Positions 11,341 through 22,635 of a stretch of 64,000 nucleotides of DNA are shown here, piece after piece. The DNA comes from Massariosphaeria phaeospora (Eukaryota; Ascomycota; Dothideomycetes; Pleosporales). The position numbers were made by a program, and so were the translations under genes. The DNA lies in the NCBI GenBank assembly GCA_011032825.1, contig JAADJZ010000004.1, positions 1,178,001 through 1,242,000 of the forward strand, in the 5' to 3' direction. The notes beneath the pieces are model-generated. The model was not told where the DNA came from, ran no database searches, and saw only the letters and a program-made list of their open reading frames with translations. Numbering within the stretch: the stretch's first letter is position 1; each line of letters begins with the position of its first letter.

Positions 11341-13139
11341 CTATTTCTTCTCTGACGACCCACTACCTAGCCAGCTGAAGGCGCTGGTCTTCATGTTTTT
11401 CATCTGCTCGTCCTGGAACTTCTTTTCTTCGTCAGCCATCTCCTTCAGCCACTTCTCTCCGTTCTCACGGATCTCCTTGTCCATGGCTTGGTAGTTCTTC
11501 TGGCCAATTTCGCGGTACTGGTCAATTAGCATCTTGCCCTGGGCGAATCCTTCTGCCACATTCGTTCCGTCGCTGAGGATCATACCGCCCTGCTTGCTAC
11601 CACCCATACCCAAAAACTTCATGAGCAGCCCGCCTGCACTGTGCTTGGGTGTTTTGGCCTTCTGGTCGGCCATGTCCCGGTTGAAATCTTCACGCATCTT
11701 CGCTTCTTTGCGCGCAAACTCGAGTGGGATGTTTTTGCCCTCAAACGCCTTGATCGCCTGTCGGACGTCAAGACTACTGCCTTGCGACATCATGGCCAGG
11801 TATTCAAGGAAAGGTATCAGGGCGACGAGGCTCTTGTCTCCGGCTTGCCCTTTCCACTTTGGAAGAACAATGGCGTTCTCGGGTTGGAGCTTCACATGAG
11901 AAGGATCGGTGTCAATGATGATGGTTCGCGAGAGGTCGCGGTTGAGACACGAGAGATCCTGGGCTGATTAGTCTAACTTCAGAAGGGGGGCTGTGACATA
12001 CATACCTTGATGTACTCACCCTTCTCATAGCGTGTGGCTTCACGGTACAGTGGCCACATCACAATGCGGAAGGGATCGAGCTTTCTGATGATGGGATCGG
12101 CGTCCATGGATTTCACAGATGTGAAGATGACTAGCTCGTAGTACTGACTCAGATATCTTAAGAAATAGTCCACGCCAGGGCGCTTCGCCGTTCGCCATCC
12201 ATGCTTCGTGTCCCACTCCGAATGTACAAGTAAATCTTCTAGGCTGAGAACGAGGGTCAGGGGTGGTGCAGGGTCGATGTCTGGGAGCAGCTTAGGGAAG
12301 GTCGGTTCGGTGTAGTAGCCCATCTGGCTGTTGAGCCGGGCAAGGGCGCGGTTGTACATGAGACCGAGGCCCCATCCTGACGGCGCATCTGGGTTCGCTC
12401 TCTCCTCTTCTGCCGTCTCCCAATTCCTGCCCATGTAGACGGCACTGGCTGTTCCCAATGCCAGCACTACAAGGTATAACCAGTTCGCTATGCGATTACG
12501 GCGTCTGTCTGTGCTTGTCTCGTATGCTGATCTGGGGAGCTCTCCGCCTTCGCGCCCGCCAGCGCTTCTTGGTCCTGGCTCCTTGTCAGGATCCTCGGTG
12601 ACGTTGTTTGGATCGTGTTCGCCAGGTTTGGCCCCGGCCTCTGCCCCACCAAACTCGGCGCTGAAGGTGGAGGGGATGCCGTGTCGAAGATCTGGAAGCG
12701 GCTTTTGAGGCGCCGGGGGTTGCTCGGGGTTCTCGGCGGCGGGGTCTGTGTTCTCTTTCGGCGATTGCGGACTTGAGAAGCCCTCTTGCTCGTTTGCATG
12801 GTGTCGCGATGCAGCCTGCTCCGAGTGCGCTGTCTTGAACGTGCCTATCCCTGCGCCGGTTTTCAATGGGGCTGTATTGCGCTCTGGTGTCGCGGCCGCA
12901 TCGAATTCGGGTTGCTCTTTGGGACGGACGGGGCTGGCGCGCGACTTGGACTGGCCGAACTTGATGGGATCAGAGGGCTTCCACGTGCGGTCTTTCTTCG
13001 ACGAGCGATTGTTCTGTGCGTATAAGCGGATCCATTGTGACGTCGAAGCTATGGGAGCTGTATGCGGGATGGTTAAGGCAGGCCGAACGCGCAGGGCACG
13101 GAAGGCCGCCCGGGGGAGCATGGTGGGATTAGGAAACAT
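11341..13139 (-). CDS. TIM50: Mitochondrial import inner membrane translocase subunit Tim50
   Basis: Exons 13139-12006 and 11958-11341 join across a 47-nt intron (GTATGT donor, GACTAATC branch site) to give 583 residues. Tim50 is the presequence receptor of the TIM23 complex in the inner mitochondrial membrane. Seen in the sequence: a basic, Arg-rich presequence (first 40 residues, no acidic residue), a long Pro/Glu-rich linker, one membrane span near residues 217-236 (NWLYLVVLALGTASAVY), and an FCP1/NIF-like domain in the intermembrane space from about residue 290 (LSLEDLLVHSEW, YELVIFTSV, IIIDTDP). The catalytic Asp signature of the FCP1 phosphatases is degenerate, as usual in Tim50. The C-terminal 150 residues are charged and helical. 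M7 (MLPRAAFRA) is an alternative start. The gene is divergent from HTM1. Confidence 0.95.
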
Positions 13140-13689
13140 CGGGCGACTACCAATTACGAATGAATGCGGGGTTGAAGTACATGGACGGAAAAGAATTATT
13201 GAGGTTGTCGGAGGGGAAGCTCGGGAGGCGATGGCGTCGCTGCGGTCTCCCGACGAAATAATTGCTGGCCGCGTCTTGGCGGCACCGTTTGCTGCCTGAG
13301 GCAGACACGCAGAAGTCACACTTCGAAGCACCAGATCCTCTTGACAATGTAAGAGAAGTGGCAAATTCGACTAGCATTTTCCGATGGCCTAACATAGCCC
13401 GACCGTGTCCAGCAGACTCGACAGCGCCTGAGTAGGCTTGGTCTGTCGGGAAGGGTGTCATTATTCAAACAAGGCGACGGATCCTCCCACCGGTTTCGCG
13501 GCCGCCGCATCTGACGTCCAGCTGCAGCAGCTCAAAGGCAAGGTGTCAACTCACTCTTCCGCCCTCACCCTCACGACCCCCGGGCAGGCGCGTTACGGCG
13601 GCCATGCACGCCCGTTTTCCTTCCTGCTCTGCCTGCCCGACGCCCTTTTTCTGTTGAGCCCATGTCTTCGCGCGCGCACCTCCACGGGC
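13140..13689. promoter_or_regulatory. Shared divergent promoter of TIM50 and HTM1
   Basis: 550 bp separate the two start codons, which point away from each other, so this segment must hold both promoters. It is GC-rich. I see no convincing TATA box. The plus-strand part just before HTM1 is CT-rich, as is common at fungal transcription starts. Confidence 0.5.
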
Positions 13690-16600
13690 ATGCAATCGAC
13701 TGGACGGCATCTGCGCCGGGATGCGCCAGTGCCCACAGGCCCCGTCTTGCGGCTGCCATGGCTCCTCCTGCTGTGCCTACTGCTGCATGCGACTCTCGGA
13801 CGGGGGATGACCGATGAGGCCATCTCGCATCTCCGGTAGCTCTCGCGCCTCCTCTGTGCGAAGCGCATCTAGATACTGACCGCGCCCAGCCAAGAGACAC
13901 GCGACATCTTCTACCATGGCTACGACAACTACATGCAGCATGCCTTTCCCGAGGACGAACTGCGCCCACTGACCTGTGGGCCCCTCACCCGCGACCGCCA
14001 GAACCCCGCTCACATTGCGGTCAACGACGTCCTGGGAAACTATTCTCTGACGTTGATTGACAGCCTGTCCACCCTCGCTATCCTTGCATCGTCGCCGCCG
14101 CCTGCCAAACACGGCCGGAATAAGCCGTTGGAAGATTTCCAGGACGGCATCAAGCTGCTGGTCGAGCACTATGGCGACGGCACGAGGGGACCGGCGGGGC
14201 AGGGCAGCAGAGCGCGGGGCTTCGATCTGGACAGCAAGGTGCAGGTCTTCGAGACTGTCATCCGCGGCGTGGGCGGCCTGCTGAGTGCGCACTTATTCGC
14301 CATGGGCGACCTGCCCATTCGAGGTTACGAGGCCAGATTGCTGAAGAAGAAGGGAAGAGCAGGCATTTTCTGGCGCAATGGATTCGTGTACGATGGACAA
14401 CTGTTGCGCCTGGCCACCGACCTCGCCGAACGTCTGATGCCCGCCTTCAATACCCCGACCGGTCTCCCATATCCGCGAGTTAATCTCCGCCACGGCGTGC
14501 CTTTCTATGCCAACTCGCCATACAATACAGACGCTGAGAACGGCCAGTGCAGCAAAGATCCGAACGACAAGGGAACCGAGATCACGGAAACGTGCAGTGC
14601 TGGCGCAGGCAGTCTAGTCCTAGAGTTTTCTACTCTTAGTCGGCTGACCGGCAACCCCCGCTATGAGGCCGCGGCTAAGGAGGCCTTCTGGGCCGTCTGG
14701 CAGCGCAGGAGTAGTATAGGATTGATTGGAGCCGGCATTGACGCAGAGACCGGCCAGTGGGTTTCTCCCTTCACCGGTGTAGGGGCAGGCATCGACAGCT
14801 TCTTCGAATATTCCCTCAAGTCACACATCCTTCTCTCCGGGCTCCCCTACGATACTGGACACGCGGCCACTGACTCCCCAGACGCGTTTTTGCGGGCATG
14901 GGAAGACGCCCATGAGGGGATCAGACGGCACATTTACCGTGGAGCTACACATCAACACCCTCACTATCTCCAGGTCGACCTCTACACCGGGGCCATGCGG
15001 GCGTTCTGGATTGACAGTCTGAGTGCCTACTACCAGGGTCTTTTGGCTATGGCCGGCGAGCTCGACGAAGCGATCGAGACACATCTGCTCTACACGGCTC
15101 TATGGACCAGGTATTCTGCATTGCCTGAGAGATGGTCTGCTGCAACCGGCAACATCGAAGGCGGACTGCGTTGGTGGGGGGGCCGACCAGAGTTCATCGA
15201 GTCCACGTGGTATCTGTATCGAGCGACCAATGACCCTTGGTATCTTCATGTTGGAGAGATGGCGCTTAGAGACATCAAAAGACGTTGCTGGACCAAATGC
15301 GGATGGGCTGGACTGCAGGACGTGCGCACCGGTGAACTGAGCGATCGTATGGAGAGCTTCTTCTTGGGCGAAACTGCAAAGTACCTGTTCCTGCTGTTCG
15401 ATCCCGAGCATCCGCTGAACACGTGGGATGCGCCATTCGTCTTCACCACCGAAGGCCATCCACTAATAATTCCGAAGCGGCTACGTCCGACTAAACTTGC
15501 GCGGCAAAATGTACCTACCCCTACGCCTGATTGGCAGCCTACTCTTGGGACGTGTCCACTACCTCCTGCGCCCGTACCATTCAGCATTTCTGCCACAGCT
15601 GCGAGATCCGATGTGTTCCACGCGGCGGGTCTCGCCCGACTTCATCTCATACCAACGGTGGAGACGCTTGATTCTCCGCTGGTTGAGTTCAACTCTGATC
15701 ATCCAAGCATCTCCATCTCAGACATCCAGTCGCCATCAAATTTCACTTTCTACCCATGGACCCTTCCGCCGGAACTTGTCCCCATCAATGGGATCAGCTC
15801 ACTGATGGCCTCCCGCGACACATTCGACCTCTCCTTTCCGAGCCTACCTAACACAGTTCAAGTTGGTGGACTGCAACGGGTGCTAGAAGGCATACTGGTC
15901 AACTCGATGAGTGGTCTGCGATTTGGTATGGTGCGTGAGCAAGATACCCCGCTCGGCAAGGGAGCGATCTCCCTTGATGGCAACTTTCGCATCTACGCTA
16001 TTTCGAACATAGCTCTCGGCCGCGACGAGAAAGTGTACATGTCCCGATCGACGATCGAGAGCTTCAATCCGCTCGATCCTTTCTTTACTCGCACACGAGA
16101 CACAAGTACGCTGGACTTAGTTATTGATGTGCCACCATTACCCACCACTACGCCAACAGCCAGTGCTCTCTCTGAGCTGTTCGACGAGACTCTCGGCGAA
16201 GCGTTGAACCTGTCCAGTTTCGACTCTCTAGACTCACTCGAAGTCGATTTCGACGCCGAGGCCCTGGACACCGAACCTGGATATTTCTCCTCCCTCCTCG
16301 CATCCCTCCAATCGCTCCTCTCCGCGTCCCCCATGACAGCATCCGCCCACTCCTCCTCATCTCCCTCTGCAAAGCCGGACCCGCCCCCGCCCAAACGCTC
16401 CAACGTAGCTGGCGCGCTCCCTATCGGCCCCGGCTCTGCCCCCATGCCCGACGTCTCCGACCCGGAACTGTCCTTCAGTTCCTCCGACGCACTCGACTGG
16501 TCCACCATCTACATCCACCCGACCCCGCTCTGCAACCCCAACGAGCGCCTTCCCCTCGCCATCCCCCGCGACCACCAGGTCATCGTCATCCCGCGCGGCG

Positions 16601-16998
16601 CCTGCAGCTTCAGCACCAAGCTGCGCAACATCCCCGTCTTCCCGCCGCAGCGCGCGTCGCTGCAACTCGTCGTCATCGTCAGCTACCCCGAGCACGAACA
16701 AGCTGAGCCGCAAAACAGCCACTCCGAATTCGGATCCGAATCCGAATCCACCTCCACCTCCAACCCCCACGGCACGTCTGCGAAACCTGGCGCTAGGCAC
16801 GCGCTCGTCCAGCCCCTGCTCGACGAGCCGCAGTACACGCCCGCCGGCCTGTTGCGCCCGCACCCGATCCCGCTAATCATGGTGTCCGGCGGCGACGAGA
16901 CGGTCGCGCTGCTGAAGCGCGCGCACGGAGTGGGGATCCGCCGGCGGTACTACTTCCTCAGTCAGGGCGTGCGCATCTCGAATCTGATAGTTTTGTGA
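13690..16998 (+). CDS. HTM1: ER degradation-enhancing alpha-mannosidase (GH47, Htm1/EDEM type)
   Basis: Exon 1 (13690-13835) and exon 2 (13890-16998), split by a 54-nt intron, give 1084 residues. The first exon supplies a signal peptide (PWLLLLCLLLHATL), so the protein enters the ER. The GH47 domain starts right after the intron (ETRDIFYHGYDNYMQHAFPE) and carries family hallmarks: ELRPLTC, DSLSTLAIL, VFETVIRGVGGLLSAH, GAGIDSFFEY, ESTWYLYRAT, RMESFFLGETAKYL, and the Ca-binding-type TTEGHPL near residue 515. EDEM/Htm1 proteins trim mannose from misfolded glycoproteins to mark them for degradation. The C-terminal third holds a Ser/Pro-rich linker and a protease-associated-like domain (about residues 865-1050, RGACSFSTKL). 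No HDEL tail is present. A class-I Golgi mannosidase is less likely given the PA domain and length. Confidence 0.93.
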
Positions 16999-18276
16999 AG
17001 GGACGGGACCTGAAAAGGCGGAGCTGGGGTTTGTATTGGTTTAGTTAGAAATGGGGGGTAGGATGGGATAGAATTGGTAGCAGCGCGCATGACGACGAAC
17101 GACGAACGAGGAATGGAGAACACGTATATTTGTTGTTGGGCGTTTTTACGGGGCTTTTGCATCCGCTTTGTTAGTTTCCATTCATTGGGTTTGGGGAATA
17201 GACGACAGATGACTGGGTGGTTGTGCGTGCTAGCTAGATAGATAGTTCGCCGAGCATAATAGACGTATATACATGTCATGTCATGTCAAAAGCCCCTGTC
17301 TGGTCTTTACCCATTCACCCATTGCCATGCCGTGTCATGCCATACCACGCCACTCTGCGTCCGTCCATCACTCACTGCTTTCCGAAACCACATTCGCCGC
17401 ACCCCTTAGAGACAAGAATCAAGAGTTAAGCGTAGAACTTCTCTGCTACTTTACCACTGTCCGATTGCAGTCCCGAGAATCTGAACCTGACACTGACACA
17501 GCTCATTGATCCAATTATTGGATGTACCACCCAACCCGCTGGATTTAAATAATTCCAAGGCGTAGTCCGATACGCCAGAACGTACACAAGTCAGTTATTT
17601 TATAGGACGGAGGAGTGTTAAATCCTTTCGAACTACGCCTTTATGTGTAACGAAGTTGCAGGGGGCTTTGTACTTCTATCTTTTGGCTTTGGCGCTTTTT
17701 AAAAAAAAAACCATAATAGGGCGGAGGCTCCAGCTAGTCGCGCATCCACTCACTACACCATGCACGCCGAACGACAGTATTCACAACGCGAGTGCATCGG
17801 GGAGGTACTTTACACTATATCACCTGTGTAGAGGTTGTTGAAAGAGTCACGCAGAGCAAGACAGACACCATCAAGCAAATTTCCATTAATGATCTCTCTG
17901 TGAGTACCATGTTCATCGCGACTACCCAAGCCTCCAGTTCTCTGTGTGAGGAAAAGCAAGCCGCACCGCCAGACCTTCGCATAAAAAAGGCTGCTTTGCC
18001 TGTGAAATATCCGCATTGCTCCAATGATCTCGAGCGTAGTAAGGATTTCTTCCCATGAAAGCGCGTGAAAGCTCAATACATAGCTCTCGACCATCTGGCC
18101 TCACGCACCCATAGACATCTATACCATAACCTTCGCAAATAACCCATCGGATGTACTGTGTAAGGGAGAGTTGGGGACGAACAGTTCCGAGTTGAGCGTG
18201 GCCGGGCGCAGCAAAATTTGCTCGAAACGAAAGGCGAGTCGAGCGGCTGACTGAAATGCTCCCCCTAGAATCCGAC
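16999..18276. other. Convergent intergenic region
   Basis: Tail-to-tail spacer between HTM1 and the coiled-coil gene. It holds TGTCATG/CCATGCC simple repeats near 17272-17350 and a small inverted repeat (17557-17566 AAGGCGTAGT against 17632-17641) that brackets about 85 bp. The word ATGCACGCCGAAC at 17760 matches part of the pogo-like terminal repeat and may be a remnant or chance. No gene is supported. Confidence 0.45.
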
Positions 18277-20220
18277 TTACCACTTCGGACGCGCCTCTAT
18301 GCTCATCAGCCAACCGTTCTTGTCGTGCACGAGTTGGCAGGGCATGTCCGGGCAATTACCCAGAATATGCTTCTGCGCGCAGCGCCAACGAGAGCACCTC
18401 TGGGTGTTCTCCGTACAGTTACGGCAGCAGGCATGGTTGTCGCAGTCGACATTCTTGAGGAAGCAGTCGATACACGGGAGGATAGTCAGTGGAAGCTTGG
18501 CATTCGGCGCAGGCTGGACCATATGGGCTGCTCCTCGAAGACTGGCACGTTCGTCGTCTGCCCGGAGGGCCCTTTGCAATGCAACATCCGCGCGACGTTT
18601 CGCCTCATGGAGTTCGTTTCGCGTCCTGGCGCACTCAGCATTTTTCTCGCCAAGATCTTTTCGGAGTCGTTCCATCTCTTGCTCATATTTCTCTAGGCTT
18701 CTGATACGATCTGCAAGATCCTCGTTAATAGCCTCCACAGTTGTGAGTGTGTTTTTCTGTTGTGCAAGCTCTTGTTTACCCTTGTTCCACATATCTTCTC
18801 TCTTTTGTAAAATGCCCTGGAGCTCTTTCGCGCGTTTCTTATAGGCATCTGCGTTGCGATGAGTAGTGCGTAGGGTCTCGCATTCAGTTTCTAGGACAAC
18901 AATCTTCTGCTTCTGTTCGTCTATGACAGCCTTAGACTTTGCCATGTCCTGTTCTTGCTTTGCCCACGCTTCTTGAAGGTTTTCGGCGTACTGCACATGC
19001 TCACTATCGGTATTTTGGCTTTCGTGAAGTGCTTCAAGCTCGGCCTTCGACTCCATGACCTCTTGTTCTAGCTGTTTGATGGCGACCTTCAAACCAGCAA
19101 TCGCCTGGTCTTTCTTAGCGATTATCTTGTCTGCCTCTTCGGCAAAGATGTGCGGCTTATGAGTAGAGGTCGTGGCCTCGTCCTCTTTTGTCAGCTTGCC
19201 AAAGAGAGCATCGATCTCAATTTCCTTATCGTCCCACTCGACGCCATTTTGCTTCGTCGACTGGGTAATGGCTGCCTTCTTGTCTTCGTCAGAGTGGGGT
19301 CGGTGATTGGTAACCGTGCTAGCAGCTTCATCGCGCTCTCGAGTCGTTTTCGCCAACTTTTCGACCAGCTCGGCTTTGTCTTTTTCGAGATCTGTGACAG
19401 TTCTAGTCAGGCAATCATACACAGACTGTGTCAGTTTCACAATGACTTGATCCTCGTCTGGCTCGACCTCGTGAAGAGGGACCTGCATGTGTATACTGGC
19501 TGGTGGTGACCATGGCGGAGGGTAAGCGGTAGGAAAGTTTTTGTAGGCGGGCATGTCGGCTGGCTGCATCGTGCTCGGAGCTTCGCTTCCGCTGTCCTCT
19601 CCATCGGCCGGGATCGCGTGCACTGTGGTCAAGAAACGCTCCAGCTGGGTCATCTCACTTGGGCAATAGTCGGAAGCCGCGACATTGACCGGAGAATTAG
19701 TGCGCACCCATCCATTGTTGTCGCTCGCAAGGTGTGAGGAAGCAAGGCGCTGATGAGCAATGAACGGCTCGGATGGTGACTTTTGCACGCCATTCGCCTT
19801 CGGGAACTGGCTGAAGCCCTCGACATCGAGCGTGGAAGTTTTCTTTGTATTGCCATTAGCCTGAGCTGGGGGAGCTGTGTTTCTCAAGGGCTTAGCAACG
19901 CCTGTCGAAAGCCTGGGCGTTCCTAAGAGCTGTCAGTGATATATTGCTTCGAGGTACTATATGCTCTTACCTTTGATGCTAAGATCGACGTTGGGCATCT
20001 TGGGCATGTAAGGCGCCTTCGCACGCATAATGTTCGTGAGCTCGGAGAAGCTGTCCCGGCTGGCCATTGCTGTCGGTCGGAGAAGCTTGGGCGGAGTTGT
20101 ACGGGGCGGTTGCGGCTTAGTGACTCGTACAATCTCGGGACTGGCGAGGCTGATGAGGTCGTCGGCGGTGTCTGGGTTGAGATTGTCAGTCTTTTGTTCC
20201 ATTTTTGCAGCGTGGGCCAT
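18277..20220 (-). CDS. Coiled-coil protein with C-terminal Cys-rich zinc-binding-like domain
   Basis: Exons 20220-19971 and 19922-18277 join over a 48-nt intron (GTAAGA donor, TTAG acceptor) to give 631 residues. The ATG at 20220 lies in a strong context (GCCATGGCC). The N-terminal 250 residues are polar and probably disordered. From about residue 250 to 555 the sequence is highly charged with heptad-like spacing (repeated EAL, LEQEV, ELQGILQKREDMW), a long coiled coil. Residues 561-631 contain a dense Cys pattern (CIDC, NVDCDNHACC, RNC, RCSRWRC, NCPDMPC, then LVHDK) that could bind two zinc ions. I do not recognise the family. A scaffold or RNA/DNA-associated role is a guess. Confidence 0.82.
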
Positions 20221-20917
20221 GGCGGGCACGGTCGACGTGAGGGGACGCGACGGCGGCAGTCCGTCTTCGGTCGGAGGGGAGAAGCCGGCGACGCGAGGTG
20301 GATGAAGGAGGGAGGGCGAGGGCGAGGTGGAGGGTAAGGTGGCTGCCAGCTGCCAGCTCCCAGCTGCCGTGGCAACAACCTCGCCAAGACTTGCCGGGAA
20401 GGCGGGACCCCCAACCCGGACGGCGATGACATGGTAAAACTACCGTGACTGAAGGTGAAGGTGGACGCGAGGGTCCACGAGTTGTCATGTAGAGCGCTTC
20501 TACGCTTGTGTCTCTCATGTAGTGAGATTCTCTTTCATACGCCTGCTATCTTCGGGCGATCGGACCACCTACCTAATCCCGGAGAGACGATTGGAAAGAT
20601 CAACGAGAGCTGAGCTATCTCAGGACGAGTACAGTCAAAGTTGGCATGGGATATGAAAGCTACTGTGCAGGTGTACGCCAAGAAGAAAAGGAAGAGGCTT
20701 CGGAAACTGGAGAATAGCTGAGATGGGGAGTAGCGAATGAAACTTTTGACACGTTTATGGATCATGTATACGAAAACGCCTGCATCTGGACGATACAGAT
20801 ACTATATTTTGGGTAGAACGGTGCCTCGCAGCAGGCGTGAGAGGTAGGCAATTCGAGAAAGACTATAGGGGGTCCTGGAATACTATTCTAGCTGCCCCCA
20901 TAGACCTACGATTTCAA
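20221..20917. other. Intergenic, 5' flank of the coiled-coil gene
   Basis: Upstream region of the leftward coiled-coil gene and 3' flank of the permease. It starts GC-rich (20221-20420) and turns AT-richer. A 76-codon open frame at 20535-20765 on the minus strand has a hydrophobic stretch but no recognisable homology, and I do not call it a gene. Confidence 0.45.
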
Positions 20918-22635
20918 TCACCTCCCAAACTTCTTCAGCTCGAGAGCACGAAGCGGAGGGTACACAACCGCTGCCGAAGCAAACCCAAGATAATTCCCCA
21001 TCTGTCGCTCGTCAGCCAACGGTTCATCTCGCATCAAAACACACCACACTTACATCTCCGCCGTACTCCCCAACCAACTTCGCAATGGGCCCAATGTACC
21101 AAACCTGGGCCATGGAAATGATCGCAAAGACCCATCCCACGAGGAACGCGATGAGCGCAGCGAACCCGATTGGCAGCTTCTTCTTCTCGTTCCAGACAGC
21201 CCAGTTGTATTCCGTCTTTCGTCGGAATACGAAATGCTCTTCAAGCACGATGGCTACCCAGATGGAGACCCAATAGCCCATGAGTGCGAGGAAATTGGTG
21301 AATATCTCGGCCAGGTGGCCACGCCCGGCGAGAGCGCAAACGGTGTATATGACCACGCCGACGGTATTCCAGATGGCACGTGGGACGACTGCAGCCCATC
21401 GCCCCAGGATCTGAGCGTCGATGCCAGACGAGTACCTGTCAAACCAGTCAGCAAAGAACCAAGGGCGAGTTGATGAACACTGTACGTTGGTACTACTAGG
21501 TTTGCAACCAGGCCCAAGCCCACAATAACGCCACAGAAGCTTCAAAATCCGCCCAGCGGTCTGTATCCCTCCACAATCAGTGCGCCCTGAGAGACATGGT
21601 AGGCTCCTTCCCACGCAGCGTTCGCCATCATCCCCGAAGCAAGTCCGATACCGAGAACGAAGGCAAAGGTGAAACTCAGCATGAGGCCAATCATGGTGAC
21701 ACCAAAGATCTTCCAGCCTGCGGTATGCTCGGGATAATACACGAAGTAGTCGGCCGCGCCACCAGAATAGGTAATTGCCGCTGCCAAATTGAGCCCGAAG
21801 AAAGACAAACGGTTCCCGGCGAGTGTGGCAGCATCGCCATGTGAGACGGAAGAAACGTTGAAGTTCGGCCCTGCAACACCTGCGAGGATGCATAACACAA
21901 CTATTTGAGGCAGCCAAGCATACCGCTCGTAGTAGTGGAATACTTGGTAGCCGAACGTCGTGATCAGCCAAGCAATGATGGCGACTATGATGATGCCCAC
22001 TACAACCGACATGCTGTTGGAGGACACAGCCGACAGGATTTGACCAGCTACGACGCAGTCGATCATGGCGTAGCCCAACAGCACAATAATGTTAAGAATT
22101 ACGACGAGCTTTGAAGGCCACCAGCCCATGATGTACCTGGAATATGTTAGACATGGCCTTGTAGCCCATCGAGCAGTGCTGACCGAGCGAAGATCATAGT
22201 CCTGTTGCCGCTCCTGGGCCCAAATGTCGCGATATAGGCCACAGGCAGGCACCCAACTAGCACGCCCAATATGGCACACAAGCACGCGTCCCCAAAGCCC
22301 AGTGCGAAGACGGCCGGGCCCAGCATTCCCAGCGTGATATTGTTCGCCGCCAGATTGATCGAGAACCACATGATGGCGGCCTGAGTGTAGCCCAGCGAGC
22401 GAAGATCATGGCGCTCGTCCGGCTCGACGCGCTGGATCCCGCGCGCTTCCACGTTGTATACGACCAACTGCTTCTCGAAGCGTTTCCACCCTAACTGCAG
22501 CTTCCCCGCAAACGTCACAGGAGTCGCTTGCGTGCCAGTATTGCTCACGGGCAGACCTTCGTTCGGGGCAAGGACTATGCGCGACGGCTTCTCATCGTGG
22601 GCGCCGGCGGGCTGGCGCTGGCAGTCGGGGTCCAT
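20918..22635 (-). pseudogene. Purine-cytosine permease-like NCS1 transporter with one in-frame TGA
   Basis: Four exons (22635-22184, 22136-21486, 21435-21054, 21001-20918) with 47-, 50- and 52-nt introns keep one frame for 522 codons. The encoded protein is a nucleobase:cation symporter of the Fcy2/FcyB type: family words QLGWKRFEKQL, GLGFGDACLCAI, GPRSGNRTMIFAR, MGWWPSKLVVILNI, WLPQIVVL and GYWVSIW, about 12 hydrophobic segments, and the C-terminal IAKLVGEYGGD. At 21542-21544 the glycine expected after GPLGGF-like residues is TGA (GGA to TGA). Everything downstream is still intact and in frame. So this is either a very recent pseudogene, an allele, or a base error. A truncated protein would lack the last four or so membrane spans. 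Confidence 0.85.

Noticed and set aside
18256..18844. Plus-strand frames antisense to the coiled-coil gene
   Set aside because: They are shadows of the minus-strand coding sequence with improbable composition.
21542..21544. Programmed TGA readthrough in the permease
   Set aside because: The stop is followed by AGC rather than CTA and replaces a structural Gly, so loss of function or a base error is simpler.
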